A stretch of 19,202 nucleotides of DNA from the NCBI GenBank assembly GCA_030639495.1, contig DAOWCP010000045.1, forward strand, positions 1 to 19,202, read 5' to 3'. The notes under the pieces are model-generated. The model saw only the letters and a program-made list of their open reading frames with translations, did not search any database and was not told where the DNA came from. The stretch's first letter is position 1. Each line of letters opens with the position of its first letter. Shown one piece after another: positions 7,057-15,506 of the stretch. Source of the stretch: JAGLTN01 sp023135255 (lineage in GTDB: Bacteria > Planctomycetota > Phycisphaerae > Sedimentisphaerales > Anaerobacaceae). Made by a program: the position numbers and the translations under genes.

Positions 7057-7093
7057 GACGTGGGGGGGGATTTGTGATGGGAGTTTCTTTTTT

Positions 7094-7981
7094 TTAGATC
7101 AGGCCTGCGGCGGATTTTGCGGATTCTACGGTGTTGTATAGGAGCATTGTAATTGTCATTGGGCCTACGCCGCCTGGGACGGGGGTTATCATGGAGGCTA
7201 TTTCTTTTACGGCTTCGAAGTCAACATCGCCTACGAGTCTGTATCCTCTTTTTTTGGTGGAGTCTTCAACTCGGTTTACGCCTACGTCTATTACTACGGC
7301 GCCGGGTTTGACCATATCAGCAGTTACGGTGTTTGGTCTGCCTACGGCTGCTATGATGATATCAGCACGTTTGACGTGGTCGGCCAGATTTTTTGTTCTG
7401 GTATGACAGATAGTGACGGTAGCATTGCCGGTATCTTTTTTCTGGATGAGCATGTTTGCGATTGGTTTGCCTACGATGTTGCTTCTGCCTATTATGACTA
7501 CTTCTGCGCCGCTGGTTTCTACGCCGTTTCTTTTGAGCAGTTGGATGATGCCGTTGGGCGTGCAGGGCAGAAACGCTTTTTCGCCTGCGACCATTTTTCC
7601 GACATTCATCGGGTGGAAGCCGTCAATGTCTTTTTCAGGTTTTATCGCGAGGAGCACTTTTGATTCGTCGATATGCTTAGGCAAAGGCAGCTGAACGAGT
7701 ATTCCGTTGATCTTCGGATCGTTGTTCATTTTTTCCACTAAGGTCAGTAAATCGGCTTCGGAAGTGTCAGCAGGGAGGCGATTATCATCTGAAAAGATTC
7801 CTGTTTCTTCGCATGCTCTTTCTTTTGCAGTGACATAGGAATTTGAAGCTGGGTCCTCGCCGACAAGTATGACAGCCAAGCCTGGTACAATATTTTTAGT
7901 TTTCAGCTTTGCGACTTCTGCTTTTAGCTCAGCCCTCATATCAGCAGCAGTTTGTTTGCCGTCAATAATTTTCGCTGTCAT
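7094..7981 (-). CDS. folD: Bifunctional methylenetetrahydrofolate dehydrogenase / methenyl-THF cyclohydrolase (FolD)
   Basis: Cytoplasmic enzyme interconverting 5,10-methylene-THF, 5,10-methenyl-THF and 10-formyl-THF with NADP(H). The 295-residue product is of normal length. Catalytic Y49 and K53 (NSYVTAK; E. coli Y52 and K56), Q97 in GILVQLPLP and D120 in DIDGFHP are present. The Rossmann nucleotide site GRSNIVGKP follows, and the C-terminal signature TPVPGGVGPMT is intact. It lies 33 bases downstream of fhs on the same strand, so the two form an fhs-folD operon running from formate to methylene-THF. Its stop codon is inside an eight-T run of the plus strand. Confidence 0.98.
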   Translation of the reverse strand: MTAKIIDGKQTAADMRAELKAEVAKLKTKNIVPGLAVILVGEDPASNSYVTAKERACEETGIFSDDNRLPADTSEADLLTLVEKMNNDPKINGILVQLPLPKHIDESKVLLAIKPEKDIDGFHPMNVGKMVAGEKAFLPCTPNGIIQLLKRNGVETSGAEVVIIGRSNIVGKPIANMLIQKKDTGNATVTICHTRTKNLADHVKRADIIIAAVGRPNTVTADMVKPGAVVIDVGVNRVEDSTKKRGYRLVGDVDFEAVKEIASMITPVPGGVGPMTITMLLYNTVESAKSAAGLI

Positions 7982-8014
7982 TTATTCACTCCGTTTTTTT
8001 TTGTTATTCAAAAA

Positions 8015-9781
8015 TCAAAACATTCCGGTTACATTACCTGTTTCGACATCAACATCGATATTCCTGAATCCCGGATTAGAGCCGGTTCCGGGCATCAGTT
8101 TGATATCGCCAGCAATCGGAACCACAAAACCAGCTCCTTTATACACTAAAAAGTCCCGTATGGGAAGCTTCCATCCTGTGGGTCTTCCTTTAAGATCAGG
8201 GTCATGTGAAAGGCTGAGTTGAGTTTTCACCATGCAGGTACCGAAATTTTTAACTGTTGGGTTATTTTCAAGCGTTTTAGCTTTTTCAGCAGCTTCTTTG
8301 GTATATGTTACGCCGTCTGCGCCATAAATTTCTTTCGCTATCAATTCGATCTTTTTTGTTAACGGCATATCAAGGTCGTACAGGAATTTGAAATTGCGGT
8401 GATTTTCCTGACAAGCGGCGATAACCATTTCAGCAAGTTCGATTGCACCGTCTCCGCCTTTTAGCCAATGATCTGAATAGGCAGCCAAAGCCCCGTTTTC
8501 TTCCGCTATTTTTCTTACGAGGTCGATCTCTGCCTGTGTGTCGGTACAAAAACCGTTAAGGCAAACTATTGGTCTGACGCCGCTTTTTTTGACGATGTTT
8601 ATATGGGCAATGAGGTTTTCACATCCCTTTTCGACTAACTCAAGGTTTTCTTTTGTGTATTCTTCGGCTAATGGTTTGCCTGGTTTGACAGCGTCTCCTC
8701 CTCCGTGCATTTTCAATGCTCTTATTGTAGCGACGATAACTACCGCGTCAGGTTTCAGGCCGCTGTGTCTGCATTTAAGATTCCAGAATTTTTCAAATCC
8801 GATATCTGCTGCAAAACCGCTCTCGGTAACATGGTATTCAGAGAGTCTTGTTGCGAGTCTGTCGGCGATGATAGAACTTTGGCCTATAGCAATATTTGCA
8901 AAAGGTCCGGCATGAACGAATACGGGTTGTCCTTCTATTGTCTGTATCATACTTGGATTGAGCGTGTCGACCATCCATGCAGCCATGGCGCCGTCGACTT
9001 CCAGGTCAGCGGTGGTAACTTCATTTCCTTTTTTGTCATAGGCGACGACCATTTTTGCGATGCGCTGTCTCATGTCTTTAAGGTCTTTAGTAATAGCGAG
9101 TATTGACATAAGCTCAGATGAGACGGAGATGGCAAAGCCTGAATCCATTTCAAAGCCATCCATTTTCCCACCTTTGCCAATAGTGATGTTTCTAAGAGAT
9201 TGTGCACAAAAATCGATAACCCATTTTATCTGGACGGTTTCCGGGTCGATATCAAGCCTTTTGAGATTTCTCTTTGCCAGAGTTTCATCGTCGTAGTTTC
9301 TTTCGTGCTGCATTCTCGCTGTCAGAGCAACCATTGCAAGGTTGTGCGCATTTGTTATGCAGTCCATATCGCCGGTAAATCTTATCGAAAAGGGTACAAG
9401 CGGAATGCACTGCGCTAACCCACCTCCTGCGGCAGAGCCTTTAATATTGAAGGTTGGGCCGCTGCTTGGTTGTCTGATAGCTCCGGTAACTTTTTTACCG
9501 AGTTTTCCAAGTCCTTCGATAAGACCTATGACAGTGGTTGTTTTGCCTTCACCCAGAGGGGTTGGTGTTATGGCAGTAACATCTATGTATTTTGAATTTT
9601 TATTTTCGGGCAATCTCTGCAGAACTTTTTGGTAGTCGATTTTTGCAAGCTGTCTGCCGATAGGGATCAATTCATCAGGATTTATGCCGATCTCCTGAGC
9701 TAACTGGGTTATCGGTTTCATGGTTTTTTCAGCTTCTAAGGCAATTTGCCAGTCCTTCATCTTTGTTGGATCAAGCTTCAT
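8015..9781 (-). CDS. fhs: Formate-tetrahydrofolate ligase (Fhs)
   Basis: ATP-dependent formation of 10-formyl-THF from formate and THF, in the cytoplasm; it feeds purine and methionine synthesis, and in acetogens the methyl branch of the Wood-Ljungdahl pathway. The start at 9781 gives 588 residues (MKLDPTKMKDW), with AAGGA (plus-strand TCCTT, 9790-9794) 8 bases upstream. The longer start at 9820 lacks such a site and adds an unlikely extension. The P-loop is TPLGEGKTT at residues 74-82. Family blocks FNIKGSAAGGG, FTGDMDCITNAHNLA, GFAADIGFEKFWN, ATIRALKMHGG and the C-terminal IAGDIKLMPGTGSNP are all present. The protein is slightly longer than the ~557 residues of clostridial enzymes, mainly at the N-terminus. 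It is the first gene of the fhs-folD operon and divergent from mlaE. Confidence 0.98.
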   Translation of the reverse strand: MKLDPTKMKDWQIALEAEKTMKPITQLAQEIGINPDELIPIGRQLAKIDYQKVLQRLPENKNSKYIDVTAITPTPLGEGKTTTVIGLIEGLGKLGKKVTGAIRQPSSGPTFNIKGSAAGGGLAQCIPLVPFSIRFTGDMDCITNAHNLAMVALTARMQHERNYDDETLAKRNLKRLDIDPETVQIKWVIDFCAQSLRNITIGKGGKMDGFEMDSGFAISVSSELMSILAITKDLKDMRQRIAKMVVAYDKKGNEVTTADLEVDGAMAAWMVDTLNPSMIQTIEGQPVFVHAGPFANIAIGQSSIIADRLATRLSEYHVTESGFAADIGFEKFWNLKCRHSGLKPDAVVIVATIRALKMHGGGDAVKPGKPLAEEYTKENLELVEKGCENLIAHINIVKKSGVRPIVCLNGFCTDTQAEIDLVRKIAEENGALAAYSDHWLKGGDGAIELAEMVIAACQENHRNFKFLYDLDMPLTKKIELIAKEIYGADGVTYTKEAAEKAKTLENNPTVKNFGTCMVKTQLSLSHDPDLKGRPTGWKLPIRDFLVYKGAGFVVPIAGDIKLMPGTGSNPGFRNIDVDVETGNVTGMF

Positions 9782-9846
9782 ATAAAAAATCCTTATATCA
9801 ACATCAAATTCTGTAATCACAAAAAAGGCTTTTTCAAGCTGATTCT

Positions 9847-9873
9847 ATTATCGTTTTAGTAACGCATCGACAA
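9847..9873 (-). promoter_or_regulatory. Weak candidate promoter for fhs-folD
   Basis: On the minus strand, TTGTCG (9868-9873), a 15-base spacer and GATAAT (9847-9852, 5 of 6 to TATAAT), about 65 bases before the fhs start. The spacer is short, so this is tentative. Between it and fhs the minus strand carries a 4-bp hairpin GCTT-GAAA-AAGC followed by CTTTTTTG, which could be a weak attenuator. I see no recognisable THF riboswitch. Confidence 0.25.
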
Positions 9874-9920
9874 TATAAGGCCTGAGTTTTATTTTTGCAT
9901 TATTTTGCTATTTATGCTCT

Positions 9921-9986
9921 AAAGGAGGTGTTTTGAAGCGAAATCAGCCTGGAATTAAAAAACTTGATAAATTAAGTGGAAATTGA
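9921..9986 (+). other. Near-perfect Shine-Dalgarno with a 17-codon mini-ORF upstream of mlaE
   Basis: AAAGGAGGTG (9921-9930) contains a nine-base exact complement of the 16S 3' end, stronger than any other RBS in this window. It precedes TTG 9933, which opens 17 codons (KRNQPGIKKLDKLSGN after the initiator) to TGA 9984-9986. The peptide is basic and matches nothing I know. It could be a leader peptide, a small protein, or a decoy. It overlaps the candidate mlaE promoter, so it would have to be transcribed from further upstream. Confidence 0.3.
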
Positions 9987-9992
9987 GATTAT
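9964..9992 (+). promoter_or_regulatory. Candidate sigma70-type promoter for the mla-OPT operon
   Basis: TTGATA (9964-9969, 5 of 6), a 17-base spacer, and GATTAT (9987-9992, 4 of 6), about 45 bases before the mlaE ATG. The downstream SD is AAGGAG at 10018-10023, rather far (13 bases) from ATG 10037. Confidence 0.4.
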
Positions 9993-10036
9993 AGGCATCT
10001 GTTAATATTGCGGCTATAAGGAGATATCAGCAATTT

Positions 10037-11179
10037 ATGAATTCAGGGGTAGAGAATAACAGAGGGGCACATGTTGATTTCGAATCGGTTGGCCGAGAGT
10101 TGCGGGTGAGGCTTTGCGGCAGAGTCGATTCTTATAACAGCGGCGGTCTGTATTTTTCTATCACAAGGCAAATAAAAAAGCATTCTCCCGGCGAAGTAGT
10201 TATCGATGCAAGCGAAGTTGATTACTGTGATGTCGCAGGGGTTGCTTTGTTTTCCTGGCTTTTGTCCCAGCAGCAAAAAAAGTCATATAAGCTGATTATC
10301 CAGAACCTGCGGGAAGATTTCAAGTTGTTACTTGAAAGACTTAAGACAGAGCAGCGTGAAAAAACCAAACCAACAATTAATCCGATATCCGGTTTTATAA
10401 ACAGCACAGGCAGGGGTGCTTGTTTACTTGTTGAGGAGACATTTGATTTTGTCAGCTTTACGGGCGAACTTACCAGTGCCTTTGGCTCAATACTTTTAAA
10501 GCCGAGAAGATTGCGATTGAAAGATACTTTTGTAATAGCTGAGCTTGCCGGTGTGAATGCTTTTGGTATAGTTTCGCTTATTGGTTTTCTTTTTGGTTTG
10601 ATACTTGCGTTTCAGGCGGCGATAACATTAAAGCTTTTTGCCGCGGAAATATATACGGCTGACCTGGTGACGATATCACTTTTGCGGGTGATGGGGCCTT
10701 TTATGACAGCGATAATATTTGCTGCGAGAAGCGGTTCGGCTTTTGCGGCAGAGCTGGGGACTATGAAAATTAATGAAGAGATCGATGCATTAAAGACTAT
10801 GGGGTTCGAACCTGTAAGGTTCCTTGCGGTGCCTCGCGTGATAGCGGGTTTTTTTGTGCTTCCGCTGCTTAGTATTTTTACTTCGCTGTTTGGTTTGATA
10901 GGCGCTGGTATTGTAATGCTGGTTATGGGGTTTCCCCTGATAACTTTCTATGATCGTGTGGTCTCGGCGGCGGATATGCCGGGCTTTATTGGTGGTTTTG
11001 TAAAAGCGGCAGTCTTTGGTGTTTTGATCTCGGCGATTGGTTGTCTCAGAGGTTTTCAGACTAAACAAGGTTCTCAGGCAGTGGGTATTTCGACAACGAG
11101 AGCAGTGGTAAGCGGGATCGTTTTAACTGTGATAGCGGAAGGTGTTTTTGCGGTTATTTATTATTTTCTGGATATTTAA
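10037..11179 (+). CDS. mlaE: MlaE-type ABC lipid-transport permease fused to an N-terminal STAS domain
   Basis: 380 residues. Residues ~10-110 form a STAS domain (VVIDASEVDYCDVAGVALF), corresponding to the separate MlaB subunit of E. coli. The MlaE permease follows, with about five membrane segments and the family's cytoplasmic coupling stretch AARSGSAFAAELGTMKINEEIDAL followed by TMGFEP. The MlaFEDB complex moves phospholipids between the inner membrane and the periplasmic carrier side to keep outer-membrane asymmetry. In most STAS proteins the loop reads D-S/T-x-G; here it is D65-V66-A67-G68, so the Ser/Thr position is Val and phospho-control is unlikely. First gene of a compact operon: the ATPase gene begins 3 bases after its stop. 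Confidence 0.94.
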   Translation: MNSGVENNRGAHVDFESVGRELRVRLCGRVDSYNSGGLYFSITRQIKKHSPGEVVIDASEVDYCDVAGVALFSWLLSQQQKKSYKLIIQNLREDFKLLLERLKTEQREKTKPTINPISGFINSTGRGACLLVEETFDFVSFTGELTSAFGSILLKPRRLRLKDTFVIAELAGVNAFGIVSLIGFLFGLILAFQAAITLKLFAAEIYTADLVTISLLRVMGPFMTAIIFAARSGSAFAAELGTMKINEEIDALKTMGFEPVRFLAVPRVIAGFFVLPLLSIFTSLFGLIGAGIVMLVMGFPLITFYDRVVSAADMPGFIGGFVKAAVFGVLISAIGCLRGFQTKQGSQAVGISTTRAVVSGIVLTVIAEGVFAVIYYFLDI

Positions 11180-11182
11180 ATT

Positions 11183-11950
11183 ATGGCAGAAAAGAGAACT
11201 CCGATAATAGAAGTCAGAAACCTGACCGCTGGTTATCAGGATAATATTGTCCTTGATGATATATCTTTTGATGTCTTTGCAGGTGAGGTTTTTGTTATTT
11301 TAGGGGGTTCAGGTTGCGGCAAAAGCACATTGCTGAAGCATATGATAGGCCTTTACGAACCTATGGCGGGTGAAATAACAATCGATGGCATTAACATAGT
11401 CTCAGCAAATTCCAAGCAAAAAAGGCAGCTGCTGCAGAAATTCGGTGTTACTTATCAAAGCGGTGCTCTTTTCGGATCGATGACGGTGAGAGAAAATCTC
11501 AGGCTTGTTCTGCAGGAATTTACAACTTTGCCTTTGAATATCATAGATACAGTCTGTGATATGAAGCTGAAACTTGTGGGTCTTGAAGGCTGCGGCGAAT
11601 TAATGCCTGCTGAGCTTAGCGGCGGGATGGTAAAAAGGGTTGCTATCGCAAGAGCGATGACGCTGGATCCGGATATTATTTTTCTCGATGAGCCTTCTGC
11701 TGGTCTTGACCCGATCACCTCGGCGCAGCTTGATGAGTCGATAATAGATTTGTCCAGGAGCCTTAATATAACTTTTGTAATTGTGACTCATGAACTGGCA
11801 AGTATCTTTGCGGTTGCCGACAGAGTTATAATGCTTGATAAAAATACGAAAAAGATAATTGCCCATGGCAGTCCTGCCGAGCTTAAACAAAGCAATGACA
11901 ATGCGTTCGTACAGCAGTTTTTCCACAGGAAGCCTTCATTGGAGCAATAA
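11183..11950 (+). CDS. mlaF: MlaF-type ABC transporter ATP-binding protein
   Basis: 255-residue ATPase subunit driving the lipid transporter at the inner membrane. Walker A is GGSGCGKST (residues 41-49), the Q-loop is at YQSGALF (Q92), the signature is LSGGMVKR (145-152; MlaF-type LSGGM rather than LSGGQ), Walker B with the catalytic Glu is IIFLDEPSAGLDP (165-177), and the switch His is H203 (VTHELAS). The GALF after the Q-loop and the LSGGM signature are typical of MCE-system ATPases. Start ATG 11183 lies 3 bases after the mlaE stop, so translation is probably coupled. Confidence 0.95.
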   Translation: MAEKRTPIIEVRNLTAGYQDNIVLDDISFDVFAGEVFVILGGSGCGKSTLLKHMIGLYEPMAGEITIDGINIVSANSKQKRQLLQKFGVTYQSGALFGSMTVRENLRLVLQEFTTLPLNIIDTVCDMKLKLVGLEGCGELMPAELSGGMVKRVAIARAMTLDPDIIFLDEPSAGLDPITSAQLDESIIDLSRSLNITFVIVTHELASIFAVADRVIMLDKNTKKIIAHGSPAELKQSNDNAFVQQFFHRKPSLEQ

Positions 11951-11976
11951 AATTGAAATTTTAATGGATCGGTAAA

Positions 11977-12927
11977 ATGGCGACAAAAGCGAATTATTTT
12001 AAAATAGGTCTGTTCGTTATTGCATCTGTAGCTTTGATAGTGACGTGTGTGATAATATTTGGCAGCGGCAATTTTTTTCAGGAAAAGATATATTTTGAAA
12101 CATATCTTGACGAATCCGTTCAAGGCCTGGATATCGGCTCGCCTGTAAAACATCGAGGTGTCAAGATCGGACAGGTTCAAAAGATAACGTTTGTCGTGGA
12201 TGAATATGAGATCGATAATACAATCAGATATAGCGTTGATTACAGCGGATATGTTATGGTCATCATGTCTATAAACAATGCTTTTCTAAAAGATAAAGAC
12301 CATCAGGATGCTGTAAAGTTTCTTACCGGTTTGCGGGAGCATGATTTCAGAATAAGATTAACTTCACAGGCATTGACGGGGGTTGCGTGGCTTGAGACAG
12401 ATTTTGTTGACCCAAATCAATATCCGCCGATGAAGCTCGTCTGGGAACCTGAAAATTTCTATCTGCCTTCGGCGCCGAGTCTGCTCAGCACTTTTATTGA
12501 GTCTGCGGAGAATGCTTTTCGCAGGCTTTCAAATATGGATTTTGAGGGGCTTATCAAAAATACTGAAGAGCTTATTATTACTTTAAATACAAATGTTAAG
12601 GATGCGAACATTCCGCAGTTAAGCGAGCAGGTCAGGGAGTTTTTTGCTGAAATCCGTCAGACTAATTCCGATATCAGAAAATTAATAGGCGTAGCTGGTG
12701 CAAAGCCCGGTGGCTCTACGATAAAACAAGCAATAGGTCGACTCGATAAAACCATTTCAAATATTGACGGTCTGATCACTACAGGAAAACCAGATATTGC
12801 TGAGATCATCAGCAATATTAAGGTAGCTTCTGTAATGCTCAAAGAATTGGTACAGGACTTAAAAGTTCATCCATCAAAAGCGGTTTTTTCGAAGCCGCCT
12901 TCAAAATCGGAGGTTTATAAGAAATGA
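11977..12927 (+). CDS. mlaD: MlaD/MCE-domain lipid-binding protein
   Basis: 316 residues, anchored in the inner membrane by a single N-terminal helix (residues ~11-29) after a short KANYFKIG start, the typical MCE opening. The MCE domain follows at ~35-130: FETYLDESVQGLDIGSPVKHRGVKIGQV contains the conserved 'V-x-G-L-x-x-G-s-P-V-x-x-x-G-v-x-v-G-x-V' core. The C-terminal ~170 residues are helical, with ATPase-independent heptad-like stretches (NIPQLSEQVREFFAEIR), longer than in E. coli MlaD (183 residues) and more like PqiB-type or mycobacterial Mce tails. MCE proteins form hexameric rings through which lipid crosses the periplasm. The last four bases overlap the next gene's start (ATGA). Confidence 0.92.
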   Translation: MATKANYFKIGLFVIASVALIVTCVIIFGSGNFFQEKIYFETYLDESVQGLDIGSPVKHRGVKIGQVQKITFVVDEYEIDNTIRYSVDYSGYVMVIMSINNAFLKDKDHQDAVKFLTGLREHDFRIRLTSQALTGVAWLETDFVDPNQYPPMKLVWEPENFYLPSAPSLLSTFIESAENAFRRLSNMDFEGLIKNTEELIITLNTNVKDANIPQLSEQVREFFAEIRQTNSDIRKLIGVAGAKPGGSTIKQAIGRLDKTISNIDGLITTGKPDIAEIISNIKVASVMLKELVQDLKVHPSKAVFSKPPSKSEVYKK

Positions 12928-13544
12928 AAAAGCTAATACCATTATCTTTATTTACAATTATGATGTTTGTATTGCCTTTGTTTACGGGCTGCGGCGGCGA
13001 CAGATCATCGGATGCGATGCGTTATTTTATGTTTGAAGCAGACAGGGCAACGCTAAAGGCTGACACTATTGGCGGAAATATCTGCGTTAAAACATTTAAG
13101 ATGGCTTCGCCTTTTGACAGCTCCGGTTTTATTTATAAAAAGGCGGACAACGATTATGAATCAGATTATTATAACCGTTTTATTATCAGCCCGGAGATAC
13201 TGATAACCCAGCAATGCCGAAATTGGCTTGAAAGATCAGGGCTTTTTAAAAATGTGCTCAATATTTCAAGCATAGCATCCGCTGATTATATTCTTGAAGG
13301 AAACATTATAAATTTGTATGGTGACTTTGCCCAAGGTGATTTGGCTTTTGCGGTTATGCAGATAAGGTTTTTTCTTATCAAGGAAACAGAAGATAAACCT
13401 GTGATAGTGTTTAGTAAAGACTATAAAGAGAAAATTGAAGTTTCGGCGGCAAGGCCTGAGGATATTGTTGGCGGTTATGACAAATGCCTGGAAAATATCC
13501 TTAGCAATTTTGAAAGTGACCTTGGAAAATTAAGTTTAAAATAG
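12924..13544 (+). CDS. ABC-type transport auxiliary lipoprotein (PqiC/YmbA-like)
   Basis: 206 residues with a lipoprotein signal peptide: MKK, a hydrophobic stretch, and the lipobox LFTGC with C23 as the acylated residue. No Lys/Asp retention signal is obvious after C23 (next residues GGD), so sorting is uncertain. The rest resembles the ABC-transport auxiliary component family (PqiC/YmbA, PF03886): an ~200-residue lipoprotein following an MCE gene, with an SGLFKNV stretch and a long strand-helix body (ADYILEGNIINLYGDF). Such lipoproteins pair with MCE proteins as outer-membrane partners. It overlaps mlaD by four bases, implying translational coupling. Family assignment rests on context, length, lipobox and those two short stretches. 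Confidence 0.8.
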   Translation: MKKLIPLSLFTIMMFVLPLFTGCGGDRSSDAMRYFMFEADRATLKADTIGGNICVKTFKMASPFDSSGFIYKKADNDYESDYYNRFIISPEILITQQCRNWLERSGLFKNVLNISSIASADYILEGNIINLYGDFAQGDLAFAVMQIRFFLIKETEDKPVIVFSKDYKEKIEVSAARPEDIVGGYDKCLENILSNFESDLGKLSLK

Positions 13545-13562
13545 ATTTTTTAGAGGATATGA

Positions 13563-15491
13563 ATGGATTCTAATAACAAATCTTTGCCTGAAATAACAAT
13601 CAAAGCGGTGGGCCTGGGTATTTTGCTTTCGGTTATACTTGCAGCTGCCAATGCTTATCTGGGGCTTTTTGCAGGGATGACGGTTTCGGCTTCGATACCG
13701 GCGGCTGTTGTTTCGATGGGAGTGTTGAGGCTTTTCAGAAGAAGCAATATTCTTGAAAATAATATTGTGCAGACGGCGGCTTCTGCGGGTGAATCTCTTG
13801 CTGCGGGGGTTATTTTTACTTTACCAGCTTTGGTGATAATGGGTTACTGGGAGGAGTTTAATTATTTCTGGGTGACAATTATCGCGGGTTTTGGCGGGCT
13901 TTTAGGAGTATTATTTACCATCCCCTTAAGGCGTGCATTGATAGTCGAGAGTAAACTGAAATTCCCGGAAGGGATAGCGACGGCGGAAGTTCTTAAGTCG
14001 GGACAAAAAGGGGGCGGGGGTGTGAAATATATTGCCCAGGCTGCTATCGCGGGCGGTCTTTTCAAGCTTGGCGCTTCGGGTTTTCGGATATGGTCGGAAG
14101 CAGTTGAAGCGGCGAGTGTTGTTAAGGGCAGCATTGCGTATTTCGGTTCGAACCTGAGTCCGGCACTTTTATCAGTCGGTTATATCGTGGGCATTAATAT
14201 AGCTGTTCTTATCTTTCTCGGCGGGGCAGCCAACTGGCTTGTCGCGGTTCCTATTTGTGCGGCTTTCGAGAGTTGCCCTTTGGTTGACGGCAAAGAAATT
14301 TCCGCGATAGATTGGGCTCACCAGATATGGTCGACGAAAACACGTTATATAGGTGTTGGTGGGATGCTCATTGGTGGTCTGTGGACGATAGTGAAGCTGA
14401 GAGGTTCGATATTTTCAGGTGTGACCAGCGGGCTTAAAGCTTACAGCAAACTAAAAGACGGCAAAGTTGACATCGATCCGGCGGAGAAAGATATCCCGAT
14501 GAAATGGATCATAGCTTTGATAGTGGCTTCGGTTGTGCCTTTGTTCCTTGTTTATCAGATATTTGTTGGTGATGTGGCTGTCTCGGTTACGATGGCAGTA
14601 ATCATGCTGTTTACGGGTTTTTTGTTTTCGGCAGTGGCGGGGTATATGGCTGGTATCGTTGGCTCTTCAAACAACCCGATATCAGGAGTGACTATCGCTA
14701 CGGTTTTGGTTTCGGCTTTATTGCTTTTGCTTTTGATGGGCAAAGATGCCAAGAACGGACCACCGGCAGCGATTATCATCGGCTCTGTTGTATGTTGCGC
14801 AGCTGCGATTGCGGGAGATAATATGCAGGACCTGAAGGCGGGTTATATTCTAAGAGCTACGCCATGGAAACAGCAGGTAATGCAGATGGTGGGGACAGTA
14901 TCTGCGGCTTTGGTGATGGCTCCGATTTTGATGCTTTTGTTTAGGGCATATGGTTTTGCGGGACACAGTTCTGCGCAGGCGAATCCATTGATAGCAGCGC
15001 AGGCAAATTTGATGGCTTCTGTGGCAAAGGGAGTGTTCACAGGTGATCTGCCCTGGGTGTTTGTCTGGATCGGAATCGCAGCGGCGGTTGTGGTTGTGGC
15101 GATAGATGAATATCTTCAGCATAGGAAAAGTTCTTTCCGTGTGCCTATACTTGCTGTCGCGATAGGAATATATCTGCCTTTTGAATTGTCTGTACCGATC
15201 TTCGCGGGCGGGATAATTAATTATCTTGTTAAGAGTTACCAGAGTAAGAAGAAGCTGTCTTCACAGCATTCGGAGGATGGTCAGAGAAAGGGATTGCTGC
15301 TTGCTTCGGGGTTGATCACGGGCGAGGCATTAGTTGGTATTCTGCTGGCGGTTCCGATAGTGATAACGGGCAGGCCTGACGTATTAGCTATTATGGATAA
15401 TCCCCTGGGGCCTTGGCTTGGGATATTTTTGCTGATAGGTATCGGATATTGGTTGTATCGTATTTCAACCGCTAAGATGAATAATGATTAA
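13563..15491 (+). CDS. OPT-family oligopeptide (or metal-chelate) transporter
   Basis: 642 residues with about 14-16 hydrophobic segments, a usual size for prokaryotic OPT transporters. Family blocks visible: LAAANAYLGLFAGMTVSASIP near the N-terminus, ENNIVQTAASAGESLAAGVIFT, FPEGIATAEVLK, SSNNPISGVTIATV and GDNMQDLKAGYILRATPWKQQ. These are proton-coupled importers of peptides or, in YSL-type members, metal chelates; the substrate here is unknown. It starts 18 bases after the lipoprotein stop with GAGGA at 13553-13557, so it is probably the last gene of the mla operon. The next gene is a secreted tricorn protease, which fits a peptide-scavenging role, though they may be transcribed separately. 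Confidence 0.93.
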   Translation: MDSNNKSLPEITIKAVGLGILLSVILAAANAYLGLFAGMTVSASIPAAVVSMGVLRLFRRSNILENNIVQTAASAGESLAAGVIFTLPALVIMGYWEEFNYFWVTIIAGFGGLLGVLFTIPLRRALIVESKLKFPEGIATAEVLKSGQKGGGGVKYIAQAAIAGGLFKLGASGFRIWSEAVEAASVVKGSIAYFGSNLSPALLSVGYIVGINIAVLIFLGGAANWLVAVPICAAFESCPLVDGKEISAIDWAHQIWSTKTRYIGVGGMLIGGLWTIVKLRGSIFSGVTSGLKAYSKLKDGKVDIDPAEKDIPMKWIIALIVASVVPLFLVYQIFVGDVAVSVTMAVIMLFTGFLFSAVAGYMAGIVGSSNNPISGVTIATVLVSALLLLLLMGKDAKNGPPAAIIIGSVVCCAAAIAGDNMQDLKAGYILRATPWKQQVMQMVGTVSAALVMAPILMLLFRAYGFAGHSSAQANPLIAAQANLMASVAKGVFTGDLPWVFVWIGIAAAVVVVAIDEYLQHRKSSFRVPILAVAIGIYLPFELSVPIFAGGIINYLVKSYQSKKKLSSQHSEDGQRKGLLLASGLITGEALVGILLAVPIVITGRPDVLAIMDNPLGPWLGIFLLIGIGYWLYRISTAKMNND

Positions 15492-15506
15492 GGAAAATCA
15501 AAAATC

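Noticed and set aside
7019..7058. Mini-ORF of 12 codons preceded by AAAGGAG in the gap before folD
   Set aside because: Most of it is the REP-like palindrome, so the reading frame is probably accidental.
7131..7694. Plus-strand ORFs opposite folD
   Set aside because: Antisense shadows; the minus-strand frame encodes a complete FolD with all signatures.
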